A DNA stretch of 64,000 nucleotides from Chitinophagales bacterium (GCA_040877935.1 JBBDNB010000023.1:1-64000), one strand, 5' to 3'; positions 1 through 9,620 are shown, numbered from the stretch's first letter. Notes: generated by a model from the sequence alone, not told the origin. Numbers and translations: made by a program.

Positions 1-338
1 AGGGTTGGGCTGTTCGCCCATTAAAGTGGCACGCGAGCTGGGTTCAGAACGTCGCAAGACAGTTCGGTCTCTATCTGTTGTGGGCGTTAGAAATTTGAGA
101 GGAGCTGACTCTAGTACGAGAGGACCGAGTTGGACGAACCTCTAGTGTACCTGTTGTGGTGCCAACTGCATCGCAGGGTAGCTATGTTCGGAAGGGATAA
201 GCGCTGAAAGCATCTAAGCACGAAGCCCCCCTCAAGATGAGATTTCTTTTAAGGGTCGTTAAAGACTATGACGTTGATAGGTCACAGGTGTATAGTCAGA
301 GATGACAAAGCCGAGTGATACTAATTACCCGTAGCTTT
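1..338 (+). rRNA. 23S ribosomal RNA, 3' end (partial)
   Basis: This is the 3' end of a 23S rRNA gene whose 5' part lies outside the window. The highly conserved sarcin-ricin loop (AGTACGAGAGGACC, about 113-126) and the typical domain VI text around 180-300 are visible. The mature 3' end is placed near 338, where the conserved ending gives way to AT-rich spacer; it is uncertain by a few bases. Confidence 0.96.
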
Positions 339-378
339 CATTTTAAAACTTACAGTATGTCTAATATTATTTAAGATT

Positions 379-486
379 TTGTGGTGACTATAGCAGGAAG
401 GTCCACCTCTGCCCATTCCGAACAGAGAAGTTAAGCTTCCTAGCGCCAATGGTACTGGTTTTCCGGGAGAGTAGGTCGTTGCCACA
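379..486 (+). rRNA. 5S ribosomal RNA
   Basis: A complete 5S rRNA follows the 23S gene after a spacer of about 40 bases. The conserved internal text CCATTCCGAACAGAGAAG is present, and the two ends (TGTGGTGAC / GTTGCCACA) pair to form helix I. No tRNA is seen between 23S and 5S or just after 5S. The ends may be off by one to three bases. Confidence 0.95.
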
Positions 487-496
487 TTAATATTTT

Positions 497-534
497 AAGG
501 GTCAACTGAATTTAAATTCAGTTGACCTTTTTTA
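497..534 (+). terminator. Rho-independent terminator of the rRNA operon
   Basis: A long perfect inverted repeat at 501-526 (GTCAACTGAATTT and its complement), extended by AAGG/CTTT, is followed by a T-rich run. It starts 11 bases after 5S and ends the rRNA transcript before the convergent gene at 557. Confidence 0.92.
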
Positions 535-556
535 TTTCGGTAGTATATATCTGATA

Positions 557-3406
557 TTATCGTATTAAGGTTAGGTTTCCTTTTTCCACTATCTTATCTC
601 CATCTTTAGTAGTTGCTGCTATCTTATATACATAAACACCTAAATCCTGTAATTCTCCTTTAAAGAATCCGTCCCAACCAACATTTTCAGTGTTAGAGAA
701 AAATACTCTTTGCCCCCATCGATTAAATATTTCAAATGCATCTATAGACTGGATATTGAGTGTTCTTATTATTCTAAAAATATCATTCAGACCATCATTA
801 TTTGGGGTAAAAGCACTTGGGACAACAATAAGGTTTTTTACTTCAACAAATATGAAAGTGGAGTCTGATGCTTTGCAACCATTTTGATCGGTACCTTCCA
901 CTGTGTAGAGGGTGGAATTGAATGGGCTTACTTCTATACTTGAGTTATTATTGCTTGTAATACCGGCTTCAGGAGTCCAGGAATATTCGTATGCTCCCTC
1001 GGCTGTTATCGATGTAAATTCATCCCTGAAAATACTGTCTTTTGGTGGTCTTGTCACCACTTCAGGCAATGGATTAACTTGAATGTAAAACTCAAAACTA
1101 TCGCGAAAACAATCGTTTGACATTTTGAGTAATACAGAAGTACTTTCTGTTCCGTTAAAAAAGGTATTGCTTGAATTAGGGTCGTTAAATGCTTCTTCTG
1201 ACTCCCAGCTAATGTATTTTTCTTCAGGAATATTAAAAAACAAGGTGTCTCCCAGACAGATACTTTTATCGCCAATGTCTTGTGGTTTTTCAATTGGTTT
1301 TTGTACTTCAAGGTATATTTGATCTGTGTTTTTACAACCTTTGTCACTGAGCGATTCAAGATTGAGGTATTGGGAACTGTCCGGTGAAATTGTTGGATTG
1401 ATTTCATTAGGGTCATTAAACAAAATAGCCGGTGACCATGTAAATGAAACGCCTCCACTTGCATGTAGGGTAATGGAATCCCCTAAGCAAACAAAAGTAT
1501 CAACTCCTGCACTGGTATTTGGTTTGGGAAATACAGTGATAAATGTTGTTGCAGAGCTCGTGCATTCATTTATATCTGTAACAAGCACTGTGTATTCTGT
1601 GCTGATTAATGGCTGTGCAATTGGATTCTGAATCCCGGCATCTGAGAGCCCTGTAGCGGGAGACCAGGAATAATCAGTGCCTCCGCTTGCATTCAATACA
1701 ACTTTATCATCTTCACAAATGGAAGTATCATTACTGATGGAAATGGTTGGAAGAGGGTGTACAGTGAAAGTTCTGAGTAGTGAATCTTTACAACCCGAGT
1801 TGCTTTCGGCAATTAGTAAAACAGACTGGTTACCGAGGGAATTATAAGTTTGTGTGGTATTGTTTTGTGTAGAATTTTGCCCATTGCTGAATATCCATTC
1901 GTAAGAGCTAATGGAGCCTGAACTTATAGTAGTTGTATTGTTAAAATTAATTGGCTCATCGATACATGTGGGGCTAATTTCAAAATCAGTATTGGGAGTA
2001 TTTAATACAGTTAATTCTTGTTCTTTTTCATCTCTACAGCCTTTGCTATTTTCAGAGATTAATCTTACAGTATAAGTGCCGTCACTGGAGTATTGATGTG
2101 TTGGATTTGGAATATTTGATGTGTTGCCGTCACCAAAATCCCACTCCCAGTTGTTAATTGTTCCATAACTGGATTGGGTTAAATCTTCAAATTCGGCCGC
2201 TTCATTTCTACAGATATCCACAAAAGAAAAATCGGTAGTAAATATGGGATAAATTCTAACCACAACATCTGTAGTGTCTGCACAAGGAAATCCCTGATTT
2301 ACTATTAGCCTGACTATATAAGCCCCTGTATCTGGATAAGTATAAGAGGGTTCGAAATCTGAAGATTGATCCTGAGTGGTTCCAGAAACACCAAAATCCC
2401 AGTCGTATGTGGTGCCGTTACTGCTGTTGTTGATGAAATTCACAGTAAAGTCCTGACATTCGTAGACAAAAACTCCCTCTGTACCTAGAGAAGCAACAGG
2501 ATCATTATCAATAGTGGGAACAGAGGCTTCCACATTTGAAGTGCAATCGGTTACATTAAACTGAAAATCTCTTCTTGTTTCACCTATTAATGTGCCATTC
2601 CTATATTCTTTAGCACAAACTCCAACAACATATTGCCCAATGGAAGTTGGAGTACCGGTAAGAATTCCTGTATTAGGATCAATACTAAGTGGTGGTGCAG
2701 CTATAAGTGGTGCGGCAGCTGAAAATCCAGCGCTGTATTGAACATTGTTATAAGGAGGTCCCGGAGGACTGGGTCGTGGATCAACTTGGCTGCCCCCATC
2801 AATAGGCGCACAAAGTTCATAAACAATATTATCTCCATCCGGATCTGTAGCCGAATGGTCAAAAACCAGCGGATCATTAGCACAGATAGCTATTGGAGGA
2901 AATTCGTTGAATCTAGGGCTGCTATTGCAGGTAACTAAATTTGATGGTGGAATATCAATTGAAAATGTAGCCCCCTGATCGCTGGGCTGATTCAAGTTTA
3001 CAATAGTTTGATTGCGACAACATCTTTGATAGACCAACTTATAGCCGGTATTACTGTTGGGTAGATTGATAATAAACTCGTAGGTACCTTCTTCAACACA
3101 AACATCGGGGGGGGCTTGCAGACAAGGATTATTAATTATAGCCGGTATTTTTGTCGTATCGTCCAGAAAAATATATTCGGTGGAAATGTGATTGCTGCCT
3201 TCATAAACTCCAATAAAAGCAGGATCGTCAAAATCTGCAACATTCGGCCCTAACGCATTACAATCTTTATAAACATTTAAAGTGAAGCGGTATTGATTGT
3301 TCCCCAGGCAATCGTAATAAAAATCCCCCCCCACCAAATGGCTTGCCTTTCCTACCTGAAAAAGGATTAAAACTTGAAATAAAAGCAGGTATATGAAATA
3401 TTTCAT
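557..3406 (-). CDS. PKD-repeat surface protein with gliding-motility/T9SS type B C-terminal domain
   Basis: This 949-residue protein is predicted to be secreted and displayed on the surface. An N-terminal signal peptide (about 1-21) is followed by a Cys-containing region opening with HLVGGDFYYDC, common in Bacteroidota gliding-associated proteins. Next come three PKD-like domains (about 310-385, 395-470, 475-550; motifs YDWDFG and WEWDFGDG) and Ig-like repeats (about 555-850; each with an SW/TWSP core). The last 90 residues (FTPNNDGLNDIF ... FNRWGQRVF ... WDG ... YVYKI) are the CHU_C / T9SS type B sorting domain. Its start overlaps the stop of the upstream hydrolase by four bases (ATGA), so the two are probably cotranscribed. 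The ligand is unknown; adhesion is an inference from the domain type. Confidence 0.9.
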   Translation of the reverse strand: MKYFIYLLLFQVLILFQVGKASHLVGGDFYYDCLGNNQYRFTLNVYKDCNALGPNVADFDDPAFIGVYEGSNHISTEYIFLDDTTKIPAIINNPCLQAPPDVCVEEGTYEFIINLPNSNTGYKLVYQRCCRNQTIVNLNQPSDQGATFSIDIPPSNLVTCNSSPRFNEFPPIAICANDPLVFDHSATDPDGDNIVYELCAPIDGGSQVDPRPSPPGPPYNNVQYSAGFSAAAPLIAAPPLSIDPNTGILTGTPTSIGQYVVGVCAKEYRNGTLIGETRRDFQFNVTDCTSNVEASVPTIDNDPVASLGTEGVFVYECQDFTVNFINNSSNGTTYDWDFGVSGTTQDQSSDFEPSYTYPDTGAYIVRLIVNQGFPCADTTDVVVRIYPIFTTDFSFVDICRNEAAEFEDLTQSSYGTINNWEWDFGDGNTSNIPNPTHQYSSDGTYTVRLISENSKGCRDEKEQELTVLNTPNTDFEISPTCIDEPINFNNTTTISSGSISSYEWIFSNGQNSTQNNTTQTYNSLGNQSVLLIAESNSGCKDSLLRTFTVHPLPTISISNDTSICEDDKVVLNASGGTDYSWSPATGLSDAGIQNPIAQPLISTEYTVLVTDINECTSSATTFITVFPKPNTSAGVDTFVCLGDSITLHASGGVSFTWSPAILFNDPNEINPTISPDSSQYLNLESLSDKGCKNTDQIYLEVQKPIEKPQDIGDKSICLGDTLFFNIPEEKYISWESEEAFNDPNSSNTFFNGTESTSVLLKMSNDCFRDSFEFYIQVNPLPEVVTRPPKDSIFRDEFTSITAEGAYEYSWTPEAGITSNNNSSIEVSPFNSTLYTVEGTDQNGCKASDSTFIFVEVKNLIVVPSAFTPNNDGLNDIFRIIRTLNIQSIDAFEIFNRWGQRVFFSNTENVGWDGFFKGELQDLGVYVYKIAATTKDGDKIVEKGNLTLIR

Positions 3407-4197
3407 AAATCAAGCATTGTGAAGCTCTGAATGTACTCAACTAATTTAGCGGAATTTTCTATCATAGATAAATGCCCGGTATTTGCAAGTATTTGAACAT
3501 CAGAAATTGGAGCCAAGTAAGTTTGTGATATACTTTTTTCCAACTCAATTAAGCGGTCATCCTCACCAATAATGAATTGAAGCGGAATAGCACTGTTTGC
3601 AAGTGTAAGTCTGTGGTCTTTTCTCATAATCATAGCGAGATTTGATTGAACAATAGTTTCTGTTTTAAGGTCGGAAATGATTTCATTGAATTTGTGCTCA
3701 TGATCAGATAATCGATTTGCTGGGGCAAAAAGTTTTTTATACAACTCTTTAACAAATAAATGATGCCCGTGTTTTTCAATTAGTCTATTTGCCTTTTTTC
3801 TTTCTGCTATTTTTTCAGAATCATCAGCATAGGGGTGAGCGTGAACAATAATCCCTTTTTTTATACTCCGATTTTTTCTTGATAGTAATTCACACAAAAC
3901 GTATCCGCCCATAGAATGCCCTGCAATACATATATTGCTGTGTGCTTCATTCGAAATGATGGCTTCAATCGCATCGGCAAATAATTCAACTGTAAGGCTT
4001 TCATTTGGGAGCGGTGATTTGTCATACCCGGGTAAATCCGGAAGAACTAATGTAAAATTTTCGCTCAATTGAACAAGTGGTTCATTCCATATTCTACTAT
4101 CTGCACAGAAGCCATGAATTAAATAAAGCAGAGGTCCTTTTCCCAAAATTTTATAAAAAACATCATCTCCATTGTTATAAGTTGTTTTATGTATCAT
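3403..4197 (-). CDS. alpha/beta-fold hydrolase
   Basis: This 264-residue protein belongs to the alpha/beta hydrolase superfamily and is probably a cytoplasmic esterase- or lipase-like enzyme; its substrate cannot be told from sequence. An oxyanion-type motif LIHGF (26-30), the nucleophile elbow GHSMGG (93-98, Ser95), an acid candidate in GEDD (211-214) and His242 in NTGHLS are all present, so the catalytic triad looks complete. No signal peptide is seen. It is translationally coupled (4-base overlap) to the PKD surface protein downstream. It lies divergent to the amidohydrolase gene at 4244, with a 46-base gap that must hold promoters for both directions. Confidence 0.88.
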   Translation of the reverse strand: MIHKTTYNNGDDVFYKILGKGPLLYLIHGFCADSRIWNEPLVQLSENFTLVLPDLPGYDKSPLPNESLTVELFADAIEAIISNEAHSNICIAGHSMGGYVLCELLSRKNRSIKKGIIVHAHPYADDSEKIAERKKANRLIEKHGHHLFVKELYKKLFAPANRLSDHEHKFNEIISDLKTETIVQSNLAMIMRKDHRLTLANSAIPLQFIIGEDDRLIELEKSISQTYLAPISDVQILANTGHLSMIENSAKLVEYIQSFTMLDL

Positions 4198-4243
4198 TTG
4201 ACCGCCTTATTATTCTTATTTTAGCCCGAATAAACTATATACA

Positions 4244-7200
4244 ATGAGGCTTTTACTTTTTGGATTAATTATTTTTATATTTTCAATATTCAGCACAGCT
4301 CAAGTCACTACATTTCCTGAAAATGGTGCCCCTGACCAAAGACCTGAATATTATGCGGTGAAAGCATCTAATATACAAATTGCACCCGACAGAAAAGTTG
4401 AAGATGCCTGGCTCTTGTTCAGAAAGGGGAAAGTCGAAAAAATTGTAAGCGGTTCAGATTTACCTAAAGCTGCTGTGCAAATTGATCTTGGAGAATATTT
4501 TATTTACCCTTCATTTATTGATGCATATAGTAATTATGGTTTGCCAGAGCCTGAAAAGAAAAAAGGGGAATGGAAAGGGCCGCAATTTGTTTCTGAAAAA
4601 GACGGTGCTTTCGCCTGGAATGAAGCGCTTAAACCAGAAACAGCAGCAGATGATTTATTTAAATACAAAGGTAAGGAGGCTGAAAAATACAGGAAAGCGG
4701 GGTTTGGAACTGCCATCAGTCATGTGCATGATGGAATAGCCCGAGGCACAGGTTCAGCAGTTTTATTGTCAGAAGATCAGGAGCACAATTTAATTTTAAA
4801 AGAGAAAGCTGCCGCGTTTTATTCTTTTAGTAAAGGCACGTCTCCCCAAGATTATCCCGGTTCGTTAATGGGGAGTATTGCGCTTTTGCGCCAGACCTAT
4901 CTCGATGGGCAATGGTATGCCGCGCGAAAGAATGATGAAGTTAATTTATCATTGCGGGCATGGAATGAAAATCTAAAATTGCCTGCTGTGTTTGAGGCAG
5001 GTGATGTATTAAATGTTTTGCGAGCAGATAAAGTTGGAGATGAATTTGGTGTTCAATATATCATAAAGGAAGATGGCACAGCCTATCAGAAATTAGACGA
5101 AATTAAAGCAAGTGGTGCTTCACTAATTGTTCCGCTTGATTTTCCAGAGCCTTATGATGTTTCAGACCCATTTGATGCAATAAATGTCAGTTTACAGGAA
5201 ATGAAGCATTGGGAACTGGCTCCTTCAAACGCAAAATTTCTCGATGAAAAAGGAATCCCTTTTGTATTTACTGCTGAAGGATTGAAAGATAAAAATGAGT
5301 TTTTGCAAAGGGTTAAAAAGGCTGTAAAAGCAGGTTTGTCAGAAACTGCAGCATTAAAAGCAATGACTACATTGCCTGCCGAGTTGTTTGGAATAGATCA
5401 AAAGACAGGTACTTTAGAAACCGGAAAGCTTGCCAATTTTATTGTGACAGATAAGCCACTCTTCCATAAAGATTCCAGGATCATTCAAAATTGGGTAAAT
5501 GGCAAGCAATACATCATTGAAGAAGCAAATGAAGCAATACAATTTGGCAAATATCAGCTCAATATTGATGAGGATATAGAATATACGCTTAAAATATCAG
5601 GCACTCCATTTAAGATAAAAGCAAAATTGCAGATAGATGACAGTACTAAAGCGGATGTAAAAGTAACACTGAGTAAATCGCTTATAAGTCTTGAATTTTC
5701 AGATGAGGAGCGCTATCAGTTGAGCGGCTCAATTTCCGGAGAAAAATGGAAGGGAAAAGGGCAATTTGCCAATGGGGAATGGTTTAATTGGGAAGCAGTG
5801 AAAACTGACTCACTCAGTAAAGAAGATAAAGAAGAAGAGAAACCGGAAAGCGAAATATTTACTACTGAAAAAATTTATTACCCATTTTTGGCCTATGGTT
5901 CCAATGAGCAACCTGAAACAGAAGAATTAATCGTAAAAAATGCTACTGTCTGGACCAATGAGTCCGATGGGATTCTTGAAAATGCTGATGTGTGGATCAA
6001 GAAAGGTAAAATCGAAAAAGTTGGAAGCAATTTAGCTGCGAATGGAATAAAAACCATTGATGCCAATGGAAAACATTTAACAAGTGGAATTATTGATGAA
6101 CACTCGCATATCGCCATCAGTAAAGGTGTAAATGAATGGACACAAGCCAGCTCTGCAGAAGTTAGAATTGGCGATGTAGTCAATTCAGAAGATGTGAATA
6201 TTTACAGGCAACTGTCTGGCGGGGTGACTGCTGCCCAATTGCTTCACGGATCGGCCAACCCGATTGGTGGGCAATCTGCTTTGATCAAAATGCGCTGGGG
6301 CAAAAATCCTGAAGCAATGAAAATAGAGGGAGCCGATGGATTTATAAAATTTGCACTGGGTGAAAATGTAAAACAATCGAACTGGGGCGAAAAAAATACA
6401 GTGCGTTTTCCGCAGACGAGGATGGGGGTTGAGCAGGTTTTTGTCGATTATTTTTCGCGGGCAAAAGCTTATGAGCAAAAACAAAAGGAGTATCAAAATT
6501 TATCAAATAAAGAAAGGCGAAATACCGAAGCCCCCAGAAAAGACCTCGATTTAGAAGCTGTGTTGGAGGTTGTTAATGGGGAGCGATTTGTGACCTGTCA
6601 TTCCTATGTGCAATCAGAAATAAATATGCTGATGAAAGTAGCTGAAGATTTTGGTTTCAGGATCAACACATTTACCCATGTGCTGGAAGGCTATAAAATT
6701 GCCGATAAGCTGAAAGCCCATGGTGCAGCAGCTTCTACTTTTTCCGATTGGTGGGCCTATAAATATGAAGTAATAGATGCAATTCCGCAAAATGCCAGTA
6801 TTTTAAATGAACAAGGAGTATTGACATCAATCAATTCTGATGATGCAGAAATGGGACGCAGGTTGAACCAGGAAGCTGCAAAATCAATAAAATACGGAGG
6901 AATGAGTAGAGAAGATACCTGGAAAATGATCACCTTGAATCCAGCGAAAATGCTGCATTTAGATCACAGAATGGGCAGCATAAAAGCTGGAAAAGATGCC
7001 GATTTGGTATTGTGGTCGGGCGATCCGCTTTCGATATACAGCAAGGTAGAAAAAACAATTATCGATGGCATTTGCTACTATGATTTTGAAACCGATAAAG
7101 AAAAACGCGAAGCTATAAAGCAGGAACGTGCCCGTCTTATTCAAAAAATGCTGGATGAAAAGTCCAATGGCAAAAAGACACAAAAGCCGGTTAAAAAAGA

Positions 7201-7255
7201 AGATAAAATTTATCATTGCCTCAGTATTGATGAGTTTGAAACACATGACCATTGA
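4244..7255 (+). CDS. Two-domain amidohydrolase family protein, exported
   Basis: This 1003-residue protein starts with a signal peptide (about 1-19) and holds two amidohydrolase (imidazolonepropionase-like) halves. The C-terminal half (about 555-960) keeps the metal motif HxH (His620, His622 in DEHSHI), further His in VTCHSY and FTHVLEGY, and the late Asp in SINSDDAEMG, so it is probably catalytic. In the N-terminal half the equivalent stretch reads FIDAYSN, with both His replaced, although the C-terminal signature of that domain (GTLETGKLANFIVTD) survives. Family members hydrolyse peptides or cyclic amides; the substrate here is unknown. A second, also degenerate homologue follows at 7294 and a DinB protein at 8589, all on the same strand with tiny gaps, so this is probably an operon. 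Confidence 0.88.
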   Translation: MRLLLFGLIIFIFSIFSTAQVTTFPENGAPDQRPEYYAVKASNIQIAPDRKVEDAWLLFRKGKVEKIVSGSDLPKAAVQIDLGEYFIYPSFIDAYSNYGLPEPEKKKGEWKGPQFVSEKDGAFAWNEALKPETAADDLFKYKGKEAEKYRKAGFGTAISHVHDGIARGTGSAVLLSEDQEHNLILKEKAAAFYSFSKGTSPQDYPGSLMGSIALLRQTYLDGQWYAARKNDEVNLSLRAWNENLKLPAVFEAGDVLNVLRADKVGDEFGVQYIIKEDGTAYQKLDEIKASGASLIVPLDFPEPYDVSDPFDAINVSLQEMKHWELAPSNAKFLDEKGIPFVFTAEGLKDKNEFLQRVKKAVKAGLSETAALKAMTTLPAELFGIDQKTGTLETGKLANFIVTDKPLFHKDSRIIQNWVNGKQYIIEEANEAIQFGKYQLNIDEDIEYTLKISGTPFKIKAKLQIDDSTKADVKVTLSKSLISLEFSDEERYQLSGSISGEKWKGKGQFANGEWFNWEAVKTDSLSKEDKEEEKPESEIFTTEKIYYPFLAYGSNEQPETEELIVKNATVWTNESDGILENADVWIKKGKIEKVGSNLAANGIKTIDANGKHLTSGIIDEHSHIAISKGVNEWTQASSAEVRIGDVVNSEDVNIYRQLSGGVTAAQLLHGSANPIGGQSALIKMRWGKNPEAMKIEGADGFIKFALGENVKQSNWGEKNTVRFPQTRMGVEQVFVDYFSRAKAYEQKQKEYQNLSNKERRNTEAPRKDLDLEAVLEVVNGERFVTCHSYVQSEINMLMKVAEDFGFRINTFTHVLEGYKIADKLKAHGAAASTFSDWWAYKYEVIDAIPQNASILNEQGVLTSINSDDAEMGRRLNQEAAKSIKYGGMSREDTWKMITLNPAKMLHLDHRMGSIKAGKDADLVLWSGDPLSIYSKVEKTIIDGICYYDFETDKEKREAIKQERARLIQKMLDEKSNGKKTQKPVKKEDKIYHCLSIDEFETHDH

Positions 7256-7293
7256 GCATTGTGAATGAAATTGAAACACTAAGACAAAAACAT

Positions 7294-8586
7294 ATGGATA
7301 GATTTACAATAATAATTTCAATACTTTTCTTATCATTTATTTGCCAGGCTCAAAGCGGCAGTGTAAATGCCATAGCTTTTAATGGAGGAACAGCGCATCT
7401 GGGTAATGGAGAAAAAATTGAAGATGCTCAAATCGTTATTCACAGGGGAAGTATATTGTTTGTAGGCAAAAATGGCAGTTTTGATGTAGAGCGGGAGAAC
7501 AAACTGAACGATTCTTTTTTTGCAGAAACAATCAACACAGAAGGCAAGCACATTTACCCGGGATTTATAGGACTGAATACAATTGCCGGCTTGAATGAAA
7601 TTGATGCGCTGCGACAAACCCGTGATTATAATGAGGTGGGTTCGCTCAACCCACATGTTCGATCTTGTATTGCTTATAATACCGATAGTGAAATTCTCCC
7701 CACACTTTCCGCTAATGGTATTTTGAGTGTTGAAGCAAGTCCCCGTGGTGGAAGAATTTCAGGCAAATCATCTTTAATGCGTACAAAGGCCTGGAATTGG
7801 GAAGATGCTTTGATAGCAGAAGATATAGGCATTCATATGAACTGGCCAAATCAGTTCAATCAAAAAGGTTGGTGGGCCAATCCTGGAGGAATTGAAGCCA
7901 ATGAGAAGTATGATGAACAGGTAAATGAAATTTATAAATATTTTAAGGAAGCCCGGGCCTATGTCCAGTTAAAGCAACCTGAAACTGAAAACCTGAGATT
8001 TGAAGCTATGCGTCCGCTTTTCGAGGGTGAACATAAATTGTTTGTACATGTTAATTCGGCACGAACAATTCTTGAAGTATTAGAATTTAAAAAAGAATTT
8101 AAATTAAATTTGGTTTTAGTAGAAGCAAAAGAAGCCTGGCGCATCGCTGATCTGATAGCAGAAAGTGCGACCCCCGTTGTTTTGGGCAATCTTCACAGTT
8201 TGCCCGAATACAGGTCAGATGATGTGGACCAGGTTTATCGCAATGCAACAATTTTGCAGGATGCCGGAGTGTTTTTTGCACTTTCGCTTGCGGGGAGCTG
8301 GGAGGTGAGAAACCTACCATTTATTGCTGGCACTGCGGTGGCCTATGGTTTGGATTATGAATCGGCAATTGCAGCAATAAGTGGAAATGCAGCAAAAATA
8401 TCTGGTGTGGATAATCTCGGTATTCTTGCACAGGGCAACAGGGCAACTTTGCTAATCAGTAATGGAGATGTACTGGAAATGAAGGAGAGTACTATTGAAA
8501 TGGCATTTATTGATGGTGAAAAAATTGATTTGGAAAACAGGCATACCGCTTTATCAAAAAAATTCAGGACTAAGTATAAAAAATAA
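7294..8586 (+). CDS. Amidohydrolase-like protein lacking the HxH motif, exported
   Basis: This 430-residue protein resembles the N-terminal half of its upstream neighbour. I start it at the ATG at 7294, not at the in-frame TTG at 7252, because only then does a clean signal peptide (MDRFTIIISILFLSFICQAQ) stand at the N-terminus. The position where active amidohydrolases carry HxH reads PGFIGLNTIAGL, so the first two metal ligands are missing. The C-terminal part keeps the composite-domain signature (GNAAKISGVDNLGILAQGNRA, LISNGD). It may be a pseudo-enzyme that pairs with the upstream protein. A strictly enzymatic role is unlikely unless other ligands compensate. Confidence 0.82.
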   Translation: MDRFTIIISILFLSFICQAQSGSVNAIAFNGGTAHLGNGEKIEDAQIVIHRGSILFVGKNGSFDVERENKLNDSFFAETINTEGKHIYPGFIGLNTIAGLNEIDALRQTRDYNEVGSLNPHVRSCIAYNTDSEILPTLSANGILSVEASPRGGRISGKSSLMRTKAWNWEDALIAEDIGIHMNWPNQFNQKGWWANPGGIEANEKYDEQVNEIYKYFKEARAYVQLKQPETENLRFEAMRPLFEGEHKLFVHVNSARTILEVLEFKKEFKLNLVLVEAKEAWRIADLIAESATPVVLGNLHSLPEYRSDDVDQVYRNATILQDAGVFFALSLAGSWEVRNLPFIAGTAVAYGLDYESAIAAISGNAAKISGVDNLGILAQGNRATLLISNGDVLEMKESTIEMAFIDGEKIDLENRHTALSKKFRTKYKK

Positions 8587-8588
8587 CT

Positions 8589-9140
8589 ATGATCATTAAA
8601 TTAGAATCTGCATTCAAAAAAATAGAGCGGCAACGCAAAAGATTAATAGAAGAACTCAATCAATACAATAAATCACAATTGGATTTCCACCCTAAGGCAG
8701 GTTCCTGGAATATGAAGCAGGTTTGTCTGCACTTGATTGTAGCAGAAGAAAATTCATTGGCATATATGCGCAAAAAAATCAATGCGCTGGAGGAATTGGA
8801 CAATGCCGGTTTATGGTCCAAGTTGCGTTTGGCATTTTTAAATTCTGTGGTTTCTACAAAAATCAAATTCAAGGCCCCAAAAATTGTTCAGCTAAAAGAA
8901 GGTGATGCCGATAATTTAGATTATGAGCAACTCAAAGAGCGTTGGGACAAGGTAAGGAGGGAACTGCATAATTTTGCGGATAAATTAGACCACAAGGCTT
9001 CTGAAAAGTTGTTGTTCAAACATCCATTTGCCGGCAGGTTTAATATTTATCAGCTTTTTTCATTTGTTGAGAAACATGTACAGCACCATTTTTACCAGAT
9101 AGATAGAATCAAAAACAGCCCCGGTTTTCCTCAAAAATAG
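8589..9140 (+). CDS. DinB family protein
   Basis: This 183-residue protein belongs to the DinB/YfiT four-helix-bundle family, which usually binds a metal with three His. Candidate ligands are His48 or nearby in VCLHLIVAEE and the His cluster in VEKHVQHHFYQ near the C-terminus. The conserved SWNMKQVCLHL segment is typical for the family. Some DinB proteins are thiol transferases and many have no known role; none can be assigned here. It begins two bases after the upstream amidohydrolase stop, so it is almost certainly cotranscribed with it. Confidence 0.85.
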   Translation: MIIKLESAFKKIERQRKRLIEELNQYNKSQLDFHPKAGSWNMKQVCLHLIVAEENSLAYMRKKINALEELDNAGLWSKLRLAFLNSVVSTKIKFKAPKIVQLKEGDADNLDYEQLKERWDKVRRELHNFADKLDHKASEKLLFKHPFAGRFNIYQLFSFVEKHVQHHFYQIDRIKNSPGFPQK

Positions 9141-9153
9141 TTTTTGTTTTTTG

Positions 9154-9183
9154 TTGATATATTTATAAAAATCACTATTTTTA
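9154..9183 (+). promoter_or_regulatory. Bacteroidota-type promoter of the broken gene at 9206
   Basis: TTG at 9154-9156, a 19-base spacer and TATTTTTA at 9176-9183 match the Bacteroidota consensus TTG-N19-TAnnTTTG except for the last base. It stands about 22 bases before the ATG at 9206. Confidence 0.5.
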
Positions 9184-9205
9184 GCCAAACAAAATTTCAA
9201 AAAAT

Positions 9206-9600
9206 ATGAGAAAATTAGTCCTGTTAATTGGTGTAGTTATATTTTCAGTAGCCAGTATGTTTGCCCAAAAAGTAACGAAAAAGTAGAGGTAGATTACAAT
9301 GGCAGTTGGTATGAAGCCACAATTTTAAAAGTAGATGAAGCCAAACAGCAATACTACATTACTTACGATGGCTGGGATGATTCCTGGGATGAGTGAGTTG
9401 GAATAGAACGCATTAAAGGCTTTGAGGAAAAAGCACCCTTAGGTAAATTCAAAGTAGGAGACCGGGTAGAAGCTGAATACGGCATGATTCCCGAGCCTGC
9501 TACAATAATTGAAGTGGGCGAAAACAAGTACCATGTTGAGTATGACAATAAATTGTTTAAAACAAAATGGGTGGTAGAATCAAAGATTAAGAAGTTGTAA
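9206..9600 (+). pseudogene. Broken gene for an exported Tudor/agenet-like protein
   Basis: An ATG at 9206 opens a signal peptide (MRKLVLLIGVVIFSVASMFA) but the frame stops at TAG 9284-9286. From about 9280 the -1 frame continues as a plausible protein: VDYNGSWYEATILKVDE, then YYITYDGWDDSWDE, where an in-frame TGA (9394-9396) replaces the Trp expected in such W..WV motifs. It then continues (KVGDRVEAEYG, PATIIEVGENKYHVEYD) to TAA at 9598-9600. The two halves look like repeated Tudor/agenet or MBT-like beta-barrels, which in this phylum occur as small secreted proteins. One frameshift in a run of five A plus one nonsense codon make it a pseudogene unless both are sequencing errors. Confidence 0.72.
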
Positions 9601-9620
9601 AGCCACTGAAGTTTAGATTT

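Noticed and set aside
339-556. tRNA genes near the rRNA operon end
   Set aside because: Neither the 23S-5S spacer nor the stretch after 5S contains a cloverleaf or the conserved T-loop text.
1054-1464. A 136-codon frame inside the PKD surface protein gene, another frame of the same strand
   Set aside because: It lies wholly within a well-supported gene and its protein has no recognisable family features; it is a shadow frame.
9276-9287. Programmed -1 frameshifting at GAAAAAG in the Tudor-like gene
   Set aside because: The heptamer is not a canonical X-XXY-YYZ site (it begins with G), no stimulatory structure is evident, and a second lesion (TGA at 9394) would still stop translation.
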